Shown here: positions 19,093-27,250 of the stretch, piece after piece
How positions within the stretch are numbered: position 1 is the first letter of the stretch
Layout: each line of letters opens with the position of its first letter
NCBI GenBank assembly: GCA_965219305.1
Contig: OZ244725.1
Coordinates: 4,340,001 to 4,404,000 of the forward strand
Source of the DNA: DATHTS01 sp965219305
Lineage (GTDB): Bacteria > Acidobacteriota > Blastocatellia > Pyrinomonadales > Pyrinomonadaceae
Direction: 5' to 3'
DNA length: 64,000 bases
Notes under the pieces: generated by a model
Told to the model about the DNA's origin: nothing
The model's database searches: none
What the model saw: only the letters and a program-made list of their open reading frames with translations
Made by a program: the position numbers and the translations under genes

Positions 19093-19584
19093 ATGGCATT
19101 TGAAGCACAAGCAAAAGAAAGAAACATCAAAAAATCGGAAAGCGGTTACGATATTACACCGATTACAAGTGAAGAACGCGAGTTTTTAGCAAAAGATTTG
19201 ACGCAGGAACAATATGATGTTCTATTGAATCACGGAACTGAACCGGCGTTTTGCGGAAACTTGACCGACAATAAGCAGACGGGAGTTTATGCGTGCCAAC
19301 TTTGCGGTTTGCCGCTTTTCCGTTCGGATGAAAAATTCAATTCCGGCACGGGTTGGGCATCATTTTACGCGCCGTTCGATAAAGAACATATGACTAATAT
19401 AGAAGACCGAAAATTCGGAATGCTCAGAACGGAAATCCGCTGCGCCAGATGTGAAGGGCATCTCGGACACGTTTTTCCCGACGGTCCGCCGCCGACCGGA
19501 CAGCGTTATTGTCTGAATTCCGCCGCCCTCGAATTTTTTCCAGAAGGCGATGAGATTCCGCAAAAAACGGAACAATTCAGCTAA
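19093..19584 (+). CDS. msrB: Peptide-methionine (R)-S-oxide reductase MsrB
   Basis: Reduces the R-epimer of methionine sulfoxide in proteins, using thioredoxin. The 163-residue protein carries two zinc-binding CxxC pairs (Cys68/Cys71 in CQLC and Cys117/Cys120 in CARC). It also has the SGTGWASF block, the GHLGHVFPDGP motif and the catalytic Cys140 in RYCLNSAAL. No signal peptide is present, so it repairs cytoplasmic proteins. It is preceded by AT-rich leader DNA and is not obviously in an operon. Confidence 0.96.
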   Translation: MAFEAQAKERNIKKSESGYDITPITSEEREFLAKDLTQEQYDVLLNHGTEPAFCGNLTDNKQTGVYACQLCGLPLFRSDEKFNSGTGWASFYAPFDKEHMTNIEDRKFGMLRTEIRCARCEGHLGHVFPDGPPPTGQRYCLNSAALEFFPEGDEIPQKTEQFS

Positions 19585-19737
19585 AACACAATTTTGTCGG
19601 GCGCAAATAAAATTAAATATTAAGTTAAATTTGTTAGGAAAATGTTTTTTTTGATCATTTTCGGCAAAACTTTTCTTCGGCGATAGTCTTTAAAATGAGT
19701 TTTATTTTAAAAGACAAAATCAAAAAGGAGAAAAGTT

Positions 19738-20604
19738 ATGCGATTACTGGAACTGAAAAACCCGCATATGACGGGAAATGATGTTGAAACGTGGCAGCAA
19801 TTTTTAACGAGAAAAGGGTTTTGGTTAGGAACGGTTGACGCTGATTTCGGGCAAAAAACCCATAATGCAACCGTTGCTTTTCAAAGGAAATACCGTCTTT
19901 ACCCGGACGGAATAGTCGGACCGCGAACTTTGCGCGTCGCCCGCGAATACGGATTTAGACCGTCTGCTCCGCAAGCTCCGACACCGCTGCCGCCGCGTCA
20001 GCCGAATCCGGCGCGACCGCCGCGACCGCCGCGAAGTGGGGAAAATGTTCCGCCTGATAGTTTGAATTATCCGCCGCGACCAAATGGTTTGCCGGTGCCG
20101 ACTTTGCAGAACGCGATAAATTTGTTTGGCAGATTTGCTTACACGCCGAATCCCGCGACTTTTAACGGCAGAGGAATTACCATTACAGACGATTGGGAGC
20201 GTCGCAATATTATTACAATCAATGTTCCGCAGTTGAGAGGAATTTCGATTTACGGAACGGCAAGCAGCGGAAATATGCGGGTTCATCGGTTGGCTGCCGA
20301 TCAAATTCGCCGATTATTTCAGGCTTGGGAAGATGCCGGTTTAATTCATTTACTGAGAACTTACAGCGGTTCGTTTACTCCAAGATTTATCGGCGGCACA
20401 CATACATTAAGTAATCACGCTTTCGGCGCGGCGTTTGACATCAATGAGGAATGGAACGGACAACCGCGAACACCGGCGGCGACGGGCGCGCGCGGAAGTG
20501 TGCGCGAACTTGTTCCGATTGCTAACGACTTGGGATTTTATTGGGGCGGTCATTATTCAAGCAGACCCGACGGAATGCATTTCGAGGTCGTCGTTCTCAG
20601 ATAA
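19738..20604 (+). CDS. Endolysin-like peptidase: peptidoglycan-binding domain plus M15 domain
   Basis: Protein of 288 residues. Residues 1-65 match a peptidoglycan-binding type 1 domain (DVETWQQFLTRKGFW, DGIVGPRTL). Residues about 76-115 are a Pro/Arg-rich linker. The C-terminal part is an M15-type zinc peptidase with His227 and Asp234 in SNHAFGAAFDI and His281 in GMHFEV. M15 enzymes cut peptide crosslinks or D-Ala ends of peptidoglycan. There is no signal peptide, unlike most housekeeping carboxypeptidases; the arrangement is that of phage or predatory endolysins. No holin or phage gene is adjacent. An AAAGGAG ribosome site lies close to the ATG. Confidence 0.88.
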   Translation: MRLLELKNPHMTGNDVETWQQFLTRKGFWLGTVDADFGQKTHNATVAFQRKYRLYPDGIVGPRTLRVAREYGFRPSAPQAPTPLPPRQPNPARPPRPPRSGENVPPDSLNYPPRPNGLPVPTLQNAINLFGRFAYTPNPATFNGRGITITDDWERRNIITINVPQLRGISIYGTASSGNMRVHRLAADQIRRLFQAWEDAGLIHLLRTYSGSFTPRFIGGTHTLSNHAFGAAFDINEEWNGQPRTPAATGARGSVRELVPIANDLGFYWGGHYSSRPDGMHFEVVVLR

Positions 20605-20631
20605 CACGAAAATTTCGGAGGTTAGAACAGT

Positions 20632-21510
20632 ATGAAACTAAACGGGTTGTTTATTTTAACGGCAGTTTTACTGGCAGCGTGTTTCAGCGTCGCCAACGAG
20701 CCTTCGCCGGCGACGGTTATTGAACCTGCCGTTACGCCGACTCCGGCTAAAACTGAAAAAATCCAGACAAAAGCACTTGTGCCGATTGTGGAATTAAATA
20801 TCGGCGGACTTCTCGGCGGATCAAAGGAAGGGAAATGGCTCTCTGCAAAAGATACGGCGGCGCAATTAAAAGGCGGTGAAAAATACGAACTATTTGATTT
20901 AAACGATGCCGGAAAATCTGAAATTACGGGCGGTGCGCCGGAAAATGAAGTGCCGTGCGAAGAATTTTACAGCATTGAAGTTAAAGATGAGACGAATAAA
21001 AATTCCGTCGCGTTCGGCTCGGCACTTAACTGGAATCCTTTGCCGCGCCCGGTCAAGGAACTTAGTGCTGATTCTCCGGTTTACAAAAAGATTATCGGCG
21101 AAGTTCTGACTTCCAAAGGCTTGCCGAAATCCGCTCCGAAAGCGACACGGATTTTGCAGACTGATCTCGACGGCGATGGAACGGATGAAGTAATTCTCAG
21201 CGCGACATCTTTTAAAAAAGGTGTTACGGCACGCGGCGATGTAGGTGATTATTCGTTTATATTGCTGAGAAAAGTAATTAACGGAAAAGCGGAAAATTAT
21301 GTGTTGACGGGTGATTTTATAAAAAACATAGAAAATGCAGGCGCACCCGCCGAATATAAAATTTCCGGCGCGGCTGATTTAAATGGCGACGGAAAAATGG
21401 AAATCGTCATTTTTGCCGGATATTATGAAGGTAACTGGGTTGATGTTTTTGAACTGAATAAAAAAGGTGCTTCGAGTATAGAACAACTAAAAACCGCCTG
21501 CGGCGTTTAA
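20632..21510 (+). CDS. Lipoprotein with FG-GAP/VCBS-like repeats
   Basis: Protein of 292 residues with a lipoprotein signal (LLAAC, Cys17). A threonine/proline-rich linker follows, then a folded domain. Two DLDGDGTDEVIL and DLNGDGKMEIVIF segments are the calcium-binding loop pattern of FG-GAP/VCBS beta-propeller blades. The enzyme or ligand partner is unknown. The ATG follows GGAGG by eight bases. It begins 27 bp after the M15 gene, so both may share a transcript ending at the terminator at 21538. Confidence 0.8.
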   Translation: MKLNGLFILTAVLLAACFSVANEPSPATVIEPAVTPTPAKTEKIQTKALVPIVELNIGGLLGGSKEGKWLSAKDTAAQLKGGEKYELFDLNDAGKSEITGGAPENEVPCEEFYSIEVKDETNKNSVAFGSALNWNPLPRPVKELSADSPVYKKIIGEVLTSKGLPKSAPKATRILQTDLDGDGTDEVILSATSFKKGVTARGDVGDYSFILLRKVINGKAENYVLTGDFIKNIENAGAPAEYKISGAADLNGDGKMEIVIFAGYYEGNWVDVFELNKKGASSIEQLKTACGV

Positions 21511-21537
21511 GTTAATTATTTATAAGAATTACAGTTG

Positions 21538-21576
21538 AAGTGCGGGAAATAGATAATTTATTTCCCGCACTTTTTT
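21538..21576 (+). terminator. Factor-independent terminator
   Basis: AAGTGCGGGAAATA (21538-21551) pairs perfectly with TATTTCCCGCACTT (21559-21572), with a seven-base loop and a T-run at 21571-21576. It ends the M15/lipoprotein transcript. Confidence 0.93.
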
Positions 21577-21726
21577 ATTACCAAAAACAAGTTGCAATTT
21601 TATATTGACTTGAAACATAAAATCAGCGTATAAACAATAAGACACTGGAAACTTTAAGTTTAATTAACAAAAAGTTTAGCAGTCATCTCAGACAAAGCTA
21701 CGAGATCAGAAAGATAATATAATTTT

Positions 21727-22854
21727 ATGAAGTTTAAACTTTTATTTTTAACGACAATTTTGTTTGTTGTTACGACGATTACCTTTGCACAGGAAAAAGG
21801 AGAAGGAGATTACGTCGGCAATTGGTCAAACGGTCGCGCATTTGAATTGGCGATTGATAAAAACACAATCAACTTCAGCAGTAAGGGAAACAACCCCGAA
21901 GTGTTGAAATACCGCGATATTACACCGCCGAACAGCGAAATATTTTATATCGAAATCACGAACCCGAAAAAAGATTCCTATTTTTCAAGATACATCGCTT
22001 TTTCATTTGCGAGTTTTGATGAAATGAAAATGACGTTTTATAAAACCTTGGCTGATATAAAAGCGAAGAAAAATTCGGACGGCAGCGATAATTGGTTTCG
22101 TGACAACGTGGAAGCGGGAAGCGGAGCAGACAATTTTACAGGCACTTTGCAAATCGGTAAAACCGAATCGGTAATTCTTTATTTCGGTGAGGAAAGCGGC
22201 GATTATGCGGGTTATTGTTTCAAAAATAATTCCGAAGCCGGAAAAGCGATTTTGAAAGTTTGTAAAGACGGCGAAAAATGCGAAGTAACCGGAATAGGTG
22301 ATTATGAAAAAGCCTGCAAAGTTCCCGGACTCGAGGCTGATTTATCCGCCGCCGGACAAATTACGTTGGTTGAAACAGTCAAGAAAGGTGCGGACAAATC
22401 CGATAAAATAATGTCCGATAAAGGCGGCGCGATGATGAAAACGGTAACGCCGGAAATGCTCATCAAAGACCTTTATACCGAACGCGACGACAAATCCGTT
22501 CCGTTTTTTGAACGCGACGACCGCGCACGGCTCGATTCGTATTTTACGAAAGATTTCGCCGATCTGCTCTGGCAGAACAACCGTCAGTCGGATGGCGACA
22601 TCGGTTTTTTTGAAGCCGATCCGCTCTATAACGCGCAAGACACGAAAATTACCGAGTTTAAGATCGGCAAACCCGAAAAAGGAATGGGATTTACGACCGT
22701 CGAAGTTAGTTTCAAAAACTTCGGTAAATTAAATACTGTGCGTTATCTGCTCGAACAAGACGCAGACAAAATGTGGAAAATATCCGACGTTCGTTATATG
22801 AACGGAGATATGCTCAAAGGTATGATTTACGCATACTTAAACGGTCAGCAGTAA
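21727..22854 (+). CDS. Secreted protein with C-terminal DUF3828-like domain
   Basis: Protein of 375 residues with a signal peptide (1-22, ending TFAQ). The N-terminal half has strand-rich segments around a KVCKDGEKCEVTG pair of cysteines. The C-terminal part (from about 235) contains KDLYTERDD...FTKDFADLLW and ends with a strand-rich YLLEQDADKMWKISDVRYMNG, the pattern of DUF3828 lipocalin/NTF2-like domains. Function is unknown; location outside the cytoplasm is inferred. It starts 150 bp after the upstream terminator and so has its own promoter. Confidence 0.78.
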   Translation: MKFKLLFLTTILFVVTTITFAQEKGEGDYVGNWSNGRAFELAIDKNTINFSSKGNNPEVLKYRDITPPNSEIFYIEITNPKKDSYFSRYIAFSFASFDEMKMTFYKTLADIKAKKNSDGSDNWFRDNVEAGSGADNFTGTLQIGKTESVILYFGEESGDYAGYCFKNNSEAGKAILKVCKDGEKCEVTGIGDYEKACKVPGLEADLSAAGQITLVETVKKGADKSDKIMSDKGGAMMKTVTPEMLIKDLYTERDDKSVPFFERDDRARLDSYFTKDFADLLWQNNRQSDGDIGFFEADPLYNAQDTKITEFKIGKPEKGMGFTTVEVSFKNFGKLNTVRYLLEQDADKMWKISDVRYMNGDMLKGMIYAYLNGQQ

Positions 22855-22945
22855 TCTGCAAAAATAATTTCTTCCGGCGTTCATCTAACGGCGGAGTAGA
22901 TATTAATTTCTCTCCATCGAACTTAGCATAAAAATAACAATAAAT

Positions 22946-23317
22946 ATGAAAAAACAATTACAGTTAATGATGATGTTTGCGGCAATTGCCGTGGTTTTCG
23001 CGTGTGCCGATACGAGTTTCGCTCAGATGGTCGGCGGTTTTAAAGCGGCTTCGGTAAAAGATGCGGCAGTCGTCGCCGCAGCTGAATTCGCCGTCAGCGA
23101 TCATTCTGAGAAAAATGACGTATCGCTTGTCGTCATCGAAATCAAAAAAGCCGAACGGCAGGTCGTGCAGGGAATGAATTATCGTATGTGTGTCGAAGTC
23201 GGTCTGGCGGACGAAGGTAATGAAGATGAAACACAGTTCGTTCTAATGACGGTTTACCAAGACCTCAAAAGAAACTACAAAGTGACAAGTTGGAAGCCTG
23301 ACGGTTGCGGTCAGTAG
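22946..23317 (+). CDS. Small secreted cystatin-like protein
   Basis: Protein of 123 residues. A signal peptide runs to about residue 27 (ADTSFAQ). The mature part begins MVGGFKAAS, followed by a helix (DAAVVAAAEFAVSDHS) and then QVVQG at residues 72-76, which is the QxVxG loop of cystatins, continuing NYRMCVEVGL. A short distal turn with SWKPDGCG fits the second hairpin. Cystatins inhibit papain-type cysteine peptidases by this loop plus an N-terminal glycine; the Gly-Gly near the mature start agrees. Bacterial cystatins are uncommon. The target is unknown. Confidence 0.75.
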   Translation: MKKQLQLMMMFAAIAVVFACADTSFAQMVGGFKAASVKDAAVVAAAEFAVSDHSEKNDVSLVVIEIKKAERQVVQGMNYRMCVEVGLADEGNEDETQFVLMTVYQDLKRNYKVTSWKPDGCGQ

Positions 23318-23341
23318 CTAAATAGATCAGTCAGTTGGAAG

Positions 23342-23389
23342 AAAGCATCGTTTAACGGAAGTTTTACCGTAAGCGATGCTTTTATTTTT
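23342..23389 (+). terminator. Terminator between cystatin-like gene and rluB-type gene
   Basis: AAAGCATCG (23342-23350) pairs with CGATGCTTT (23374-23382), enclosing a second hairpin ACGG/CCGT. A T-rich run follows on the plus strand, and the A-rich left side may allow use from the minus strand too. It overlaps the stop codon of the convergent pseudouridine synthase gene. Confidence 0.8.
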
Positions 23390-24119
23390 CCGCTTTTTTC
23401 TTTTTCGGAGTAAATTGACGAACTTCCTGCGGCGTGAGCAATCTGTATGCGCCGATTTTTAGATAATTATCATTCAAATGCCCGATCTTCGTGCGGCGCA
23501 GTTTGACGACGGAATTTCCTATCGAATCGAACATTTTTCTGATCTGCTGATTGTGTCCTTCGTGCAGAATTACTTCAAACCAAGCATTTTTACCCGTCGT
23601 TTTCATTTCCTTGATTTCGGCGGGCGCGGTTTTAAAACCGTCTTCGAGCCGAACTCCGCGACGCAGTTTGTTGACGGCATTTTCGCCCGGAATTCCTTTC
23701 GTTTTTACTTCGTAAACTTTCGGAACGGTTTTCGATGACGCGACGAGATTCGTAAATTTTCCGTCGTTGGTCAGAATTATCAAACCTTCCGTATTAAAAT
23801 CGAGCCGCCCGACGGGATGAAGCACATCGCTGCCTTTTATCAGATCAGTTACTAGTTTTCTGCCTTCGGGATCAGAAACACTCGACAGATAACCTTTCGG
23901 TTTATTTAATAAAAGATAGACGAGTTCGCGTTTTTCCAAGATCGGATTTATCAATTTTCCGCTGACCTTGATGTGATCTTTTTCGGGATCGGCTTTCGTG
24001 CCGAGTTCGGTAACGACATCGCCGTTGACGGTAACTTCTCCGTCGCGCATTAATTTTTCAGCTTTGCGCCGCGATGCGACTCCGGCTTGGGCGATTAGTT
24101 TTTGTAGTCTTTCCTGCAT
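23382..24119 (-). CDS. rluB: Ribosomal pseudouridine synthase of the RsuA/RluB/RluE family
   Basis: Converts a uridine of ribosomal RNA to pseudouridine. Residues 1-60 are an S4 RNA-binding domain (RLQKLIAQAGVASRRKAEKL). The catalytic domain carries VGRLDFNTEGLIILTNDG, whose Asp is the nucleophile, then a long segment with GHNQQIRKM. The 245-residue length fits RluB (23S rRNA position 2605 in E. coli); RsuA or RluE cannot be excluded by sequence alone. In many genomes this gene lies next to scpAB, as here, but a four-helix-bundle gene now separates them. Confidence 0.9.
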   Translation of the reverse strand: MQERLQKLIAQAGVASRRKAEKLMRDGEVTVNGDVVTELGTKADPEKDHIKVSGKLINPILEKRELVYLLLNKPKGYLSSVSDPEGRKLVTDLIKGSDVLHPVGRLDFNTEGLIILTNDGKFTNLVASSKTVPKVYEVKTKGIPGENAVNKLRRGVRLEDGFKTAPAEIKEMKTTGKNAWFEVILHEGHNQQIRKMFDSIGNSVVKLRRTKIGHLNDNYLKIGAYRLLTPQEVRQFTPKKKKAEK

Positions 24120-24188
24120 AGTAGTTAGTTGTCAGAAGTCGGTTGTCAGTAGTCAGTTTTAGGTTTTTAAGTAACTATTAACTACTAA
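24120..24188. repeat. Heptad element between the four-helix gene and the pseudouridine synthase gene
   Basis: Units gtagtta, gttgtca, gaagtcg, gttgtca and gtagtca follow at 7-bp spacing (24121-24155), and a degenerate opposite arm TAACTACTAA overlaps 24178. The stop codon of the four-helix-bundle gene (TAA, 24178-24180) lies in that arm, and the start codon of the synthase gene abuts the other side. Confidence 0.75.
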
Positions 24189-24549
24189 TTCTATTTCGTA
24201 TTGAGCGGGAAAGTCCGTTTAGCAATTTGCCAATTTCCGCAGATTGTTCCAAAAGTCGGTTTGTTTCCACTTGTTTAAGATAACCGAGATTCGCCGCAAT
24301 TTGAAGTTGGGTTTCCACTTCCATCAACGAACCGTAAGAAAATGAAAGATGACGAATAAATTCTTTAGCAGAATCTCTGCCTTGTCCTTCAGCAATATTT
24401 GACGGAACTGAAACAACCGCGCGCTTTATTTGCCCTGTCAAACCGTAGATTTCTTCTCTGGGAAATTTTTCAGTCAGTTTATAAACATCAGTAACAAATT
24501 GCATCGCCTTCTGCCAAACTATCAGTTCTCTGTAACTTTTACCGGGCAT
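24178..24549 (-). CDS. Four-helix-bundle protein (S23/23S rRNA IVS family)
   Basis: Protein of 123 residues with the family's features: YRELIVWQKAMQFVTDVY, then LTGQIKRAVVSVPSNIAEG, and FSYGSLMEVETQLQIAANLGYL. These proteins form pentameric four-helix bundles and are often found in ribosomal RNA intervening sequences or as stand-alone genes; their role is not settled. Here the gene lies between scpB and the pseudouridine synthase gene and is bordered on both sides by heptad repeat elements, with its stop codon inside one. This suggests insertion as a unit into a conserved gene pair. Confidence 0.92.
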   Translation of the reverse strand: MPGKSYRELIVWQKAMQFVTDVYKLTEKFPREEIYGLTGQIKRAVVSVPSNIAEGQGRDSAKEFIRHLSFSYGSLMEVETQLQIAANLGYLKQVETNRLLEQSAEIGKLLNGLSRSIRNRISS

Positions 24550-24552
24550 AAC

Positions 24553-24634
24553 TTCTGAAGTAGTCAGTTATCAGTGGTCAGTTGTCAGTTTTAATACTGA
24601 CCACCGACAACTGATAACTGACTACTGACTCAAA
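24553..24634. repeat. Heptad hairpin element between scpB and the four-helix gene
   Basis: Left arm 24560-24589 (gtagtca, gttatca, gtggtca, gttgtca, gt) and right arm 24596-24625 are each 30 nt and pair with a six-base loop and few mismatches. The 7-bp period continues through the loop. The TAG stop of scpB (24622-24624) lies in the right arm. Confidence 0.88.
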
Positions 24635-25173
24635 TCTTCAAAATCTTCAATCGAAGGAAGTTCCGACAAATCTTTTAACCCGAATTGTATCAGAAACTCT
24701 TTGGAAGTGCCGTATTGCATCGGTCGTCCGACGGTTTCCTTGCGACCTTTGGCGACGATAAGTTTTTTGTCGAGCAGAGTTTTTATCGAAGAAGCCGACT
24801 GCACGCCGCGAATTTCCAGAATTTCGGGAACGGTCGCGGGTTGTTTATACGCGATAACGGCGAGCGTTTCGAGCGCGGCGAGCGATAATTTCGCATTTGG
24901 TCGCGTTTTTAAAAATTGGCGGACTTCTTCGTGAAACTCCGCTTTCGTCGAAATCTGCCAGCCGCCCGCGATCGCGCGAATCTGCAAACCGCTTTCGCGC
25001 GCTTCGTATTCTTCGATCAATTGCTCGACCGCCGCTTCGATCATTTCGCGTTCTTCGTCCAAAACTTCCGCCAGAATTTTCGCCGTCACGGGTTCGTCGG
25101 ACACGAAAAGCAACGCTTCGATAATTGAAACGATGTCGGAAATTTCGCGCGGTTGTATTTCTAATTCTTCCAT
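24622..25173 (-). CDS. scpB: Segregation and condensation protein B
   Basis: ScpB forms the SMC-ScpAB condensin with ScpA, which organises and segregates the chromosome. The 183-residue protein has paired winged-helix regions: IVSIIEALLFVSDEPVTA and LAALETLAVIAYKQPATVPEI, with the RGVQSASSIKTLLDK block and the GRPMQYGTSKEFL motif. I place the start at the ATG 25173, which overlaps the ScpA stop in the arrangement TGATG; a TTG one codon earlier is less likely. The final residues and the stop come from a heptad repeat arm. Confidence 0.95.
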   Translation of the reverse strand: MEELEIQPREISDIVSIIEALLFVSDEPVTAKILAEVLDEEREMIEAAVEQLIEEYEARESGLQIRAIAGGWQISTKAEFHEEVRQFLKTRPNAKLSLAALETLAVIAYKQPATVPEILEIRGVQSASSIKTLLDKKLIVAKGRKETVGRPMQYGTSKEFLIQFGLKDLSELPSIEDFEDLSQ

Positions 25174-25943
25174 CAAATCTTCCGCAAAATTATATCTTCA
25201 AATGTCGCGTTTTGAAAAAGTCTGATGCTTTCCGTTCTGACTATTTCGAGAACGGCGACGAATGCCGTAACGAGTTCGCGGCGCGAGTTCATTTCTTTGA
25301 AAAAACTCAGCAAACTCAATTCGCTGAACTCAAATATTCTGCGTTTCAAAGTGTTCAAAATTTCGGCAAGCGTAACTTCTTCGCGCTGAATTTCGTATTG
25401 AATTTCTTCTTTGTGCCGCGCCATTATTTTTTGGAAAACGGTCAGCAGATCAAAAACCGTCGCGTTCGTTTCGGTGTTGTTGTCGTCGGTTTCGATCTTT
25501 CCGCGCCCGAAAACTGCTTGCTCGACCGTCGCACGTTCGTAGAGCATCTGTGCGGCGGATTGAAATTTTTCGTATTCGAGCAGACGATCAACCAATTCCT
25601 TGCGCGGGTCTTCGATCTCTTCTGCGTCAACCGAAATTTCCTTCGGCAAAAGCATCTTCGATTTTATCTCGATCAAAGTCGCCGCCATCACGAGAAATTC
25701 CGCCGCCAACGCGATGTCGAAACCTTCCATCAGACGAATATAACGCAAATATTCTTCCGTGATTCGCGCAATCGGAATGTCGAAAATATCGGCTTTTTCC
25801 TTGCGAATCAAATACAAAAGCAAATCCAAAGGTCCGTCGAATTCGCCAAGCTGCAATTTTATTTCATCACGCGATTCGCGGACGATGTTCGGTTGAACAT
25901 TTTCAAAATCAAAGGTTAATTGTTGTTCGGTCTGTTCTTCCAT
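25173..25943 (-). CDS. scpA: Segregation and condensation protein A
   Basis: Kleisin subunit of the SMC-ScpAB complex. It shows the LGEFDGPLDLLLYLIRKEK signature near the N-terminus, FDIPIARITEEYL, a central acidic linker, and a C-terminal winged-helix region with FSELSLLSFF and a final LRKI. The 256-residue length is usual. It is translationally coupled to scpB by overlapping stop and start. No smc gene lies in the window. Confidence 0.95.
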   Translation of the reverse strand: MEEQTEQQLTFDFENVQPNIVRESRDEIKLQLGEFDGPLDLLLYLIRKEKADIFDIPIARITEEYLRYIRLMEGFDIALAAEFLVMAATLIEIKSKMLLPKEISVDAEEIEDPRKELVDRLLEYEKFQSAAQMLYERATVEQAVFGRGKIETDDNNTETNATVFDLLTVFQKIMARHKEEIQYEIQREEVTLAEILNTLKRRIFEFSELSLLSFFKEMNSRRELVTAFVAVLEIVRTESIRLFQNATFEDIILRKI

Positions 25944-25985
25944 TTATATTTAACCGCAGAAATGCAGAGAATTTTATAACTTTTT

Positions 25986-26453
25986 TCAACGGCGGTTCAA
26001 TTCGCGGCGGTAAATAATATAATCGGTAACGGGCGGCGCGAAACCGCTTTCGCGAATGGCTTTGATGACTTGCCCGCGGTGCATCATCGAATGGAAAAGA
26101 ACGTGCGTCAGCATTTCGCGGAAATTACTTTCCACCCAAACGCCTTCGCTCGTTCGATATTCGGCGATCAAACCCAAACCTTCATCTTCAAATTTATTTA
26201 AAACGCGCTCGTAATTTTCCGCATTCTCACGCGCCAGTTCGCCCAATTGTTCAAGCGTTAAATCCTGCCAAAAATTAAAACCTTTGGAATCTTTGCCGTA
26301 AAGACGCTCGAAATATTCTTTTTCCGTAATTAAAAGATGCGCCAGAATCTTCCGCGCTTCTTCCGACGGCGCAGTTTTCAGCGCGGTGATAATTCGCCGG
26401 TTCGCCCAATCGTTATAAATATAAAGTTCGCGCAAATGCTCGATAGAATTCAT
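25986..26453 (-). CDS. DinB-family protein
   Basis: Protein of 155 residues forming a four-helix bundle of the DinB/YfiT type. It begins with LRELYIYNDWANRRIITAL, followed by ILAHLLITEKEYFERLYG. The helix near the end, EMLTHVLFHSMMHRGQV, carries the two metal-ligand histidines that pair with the first His. DinB-like proteins are often thiol-dependent metal enzymes in bacillithiol or mycothiol-using bacteria; the substrate here is unknown. It overlaps the small membrane gene 26450-26749 by four bases (ATGA), so they share an mRNA. Confidence 0.9.
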   Translation of the reverse strand: MNSIEHLRELYIYNDWANRRIITALKTAPSEEARKILAHLLITEKEYFERLYGKDSKGFNFWQDLTLEQLGELARENAENYERVLNKFEDEGLGLIAEYRTSEGVWVESNFREMLTHVLFHSMMHRGQVIKAIRESGFAPPVTDYIIYRRELNRR

Positions 26454-26749
26454 ATTTCGGACTCAGTTTTGTTTTCCTGCATTTCGGATTGTCTAAAATA
26501 CTTATTTTTTACAAACAAAAATATCAAAACCGAAAAACTTATAATAAACAAAATACCAAAAATCGCCGCCGTTGTGCCTGAAAGAAAAAGAACTAACGCT
26601 CCGAGATAATCATCGGGCGGCGGCGGCGGAATAGACTGCTGCGCCCGACGCATTTCGTTGCTGCAATGATTGGTTACAAGCGTAAACCACAGCACGAGAG
26701 AAAGATTTATCGCGGTTATGAAAGACCATTTTTTTTCAGGACTTTTCAT
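26450..26749 (-). CDS. Small two-span membrane protein
   Basis: Protein of 99 residues. A first hydrophobic helix (INLSLVLWFTLVTNHC) is followed by an extended PPPPPDDY-rich loop, then a second helix (LVLFLSGTTAAIFGILFIISFS). The C-terminal tail is charged. Function is unknown. It sits between DUF2237 and the DinB gene with overlap or zero spacing on both sides, so the three genes form one operon. Confidence 0.7.
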   Translation of the reverse strand: MKSPEKKWSFITAINLSLVLWFTLVTNHCSNEMRRAQQSIPPPPPDDYLGALVLFLSGTTAAIFGILFIISFSVLIFLFVKNKYFRQSEMQENKTESEI

Positions 26750-27139
26750 TTACAAAGCGTAATTTTTCAAGTCTTCCAAGGAAATGAAATCCAAAGCGCG
26801 TTCGTGACAAGCTTCCAGAAATACCTTCGGCGCAACGCCTTCTTCAAACGCTTCTTTCCAGCGCAGAGCGCACAGACACCATTTGTCGCCGTCTTTTAAT
26901 CCGGGAAAATCAAATTCCGGGTGCGCCGTGATTAAATCGTTTCCGCGAGAGAGTGAAAATTCTAAAAATTCGTCCGTCATAATCGCGCAGACAACGTGAC
27001 TTCCGACATCGTTTGCGCCCGTGTGACAAAATCCGTCGCGGTAAAATCCCGTCATCGGATCGGTGCAGCAGCTTTTTAATTCTCCTCCCAAGACATTTTT
27101 TGGTTTAGGTTTATGTCCGTTTCCATTTGTGATGCTCAT
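26750..27139 (-). CDS. DUF2237 family protein
   Basis: Protein of 129 residues. It has the family blocks NVLGGELKSCCTDPMTGFYRD, DVGSHVVCAIMTDEFLEFS, FDFPGLKDGDKWCLCALRW and APKVFLEACHERAL. DUF2237 proteins are small cytoplasmic proteins found mostly with metabolic genes; their biochemical role is not established. Several conserved cysteines (CCTD, CLC) suggest metal or redox binding. It is the first gene of the three-gene operon. Confidence 0.92.
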   Translation of the reverse strand: MSITNGNGHKPKPKNVLGGELKSCCTDPMTGFYRDGFCHTGANDVGSHVVCAIMTDEFLEFSLSRGNDLITAHPEFDFPGLKDGDKWCLCALRWKEAFEEGVAPKVFLEACHERALDFISLEDLKNYAL

Positions 27140-27250
27140 AATATTCAGATTTTTAACTTATCTATTAAATTATCAATTGTGGTGAATCGCTTAAATTCTC
27201 GCCTTTATTAAATCATAACAGAGCAAAGGTTTTGTGTTAAAATTGCAAAC

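Noticed and set aside
24120..24634. Insertion sequence carrying the four-helix-bundle gene
   Set aside because: There is no transposase, and the heptad arms are not terminal inverted repeats of an IS type; they also occur at many places without any gene.
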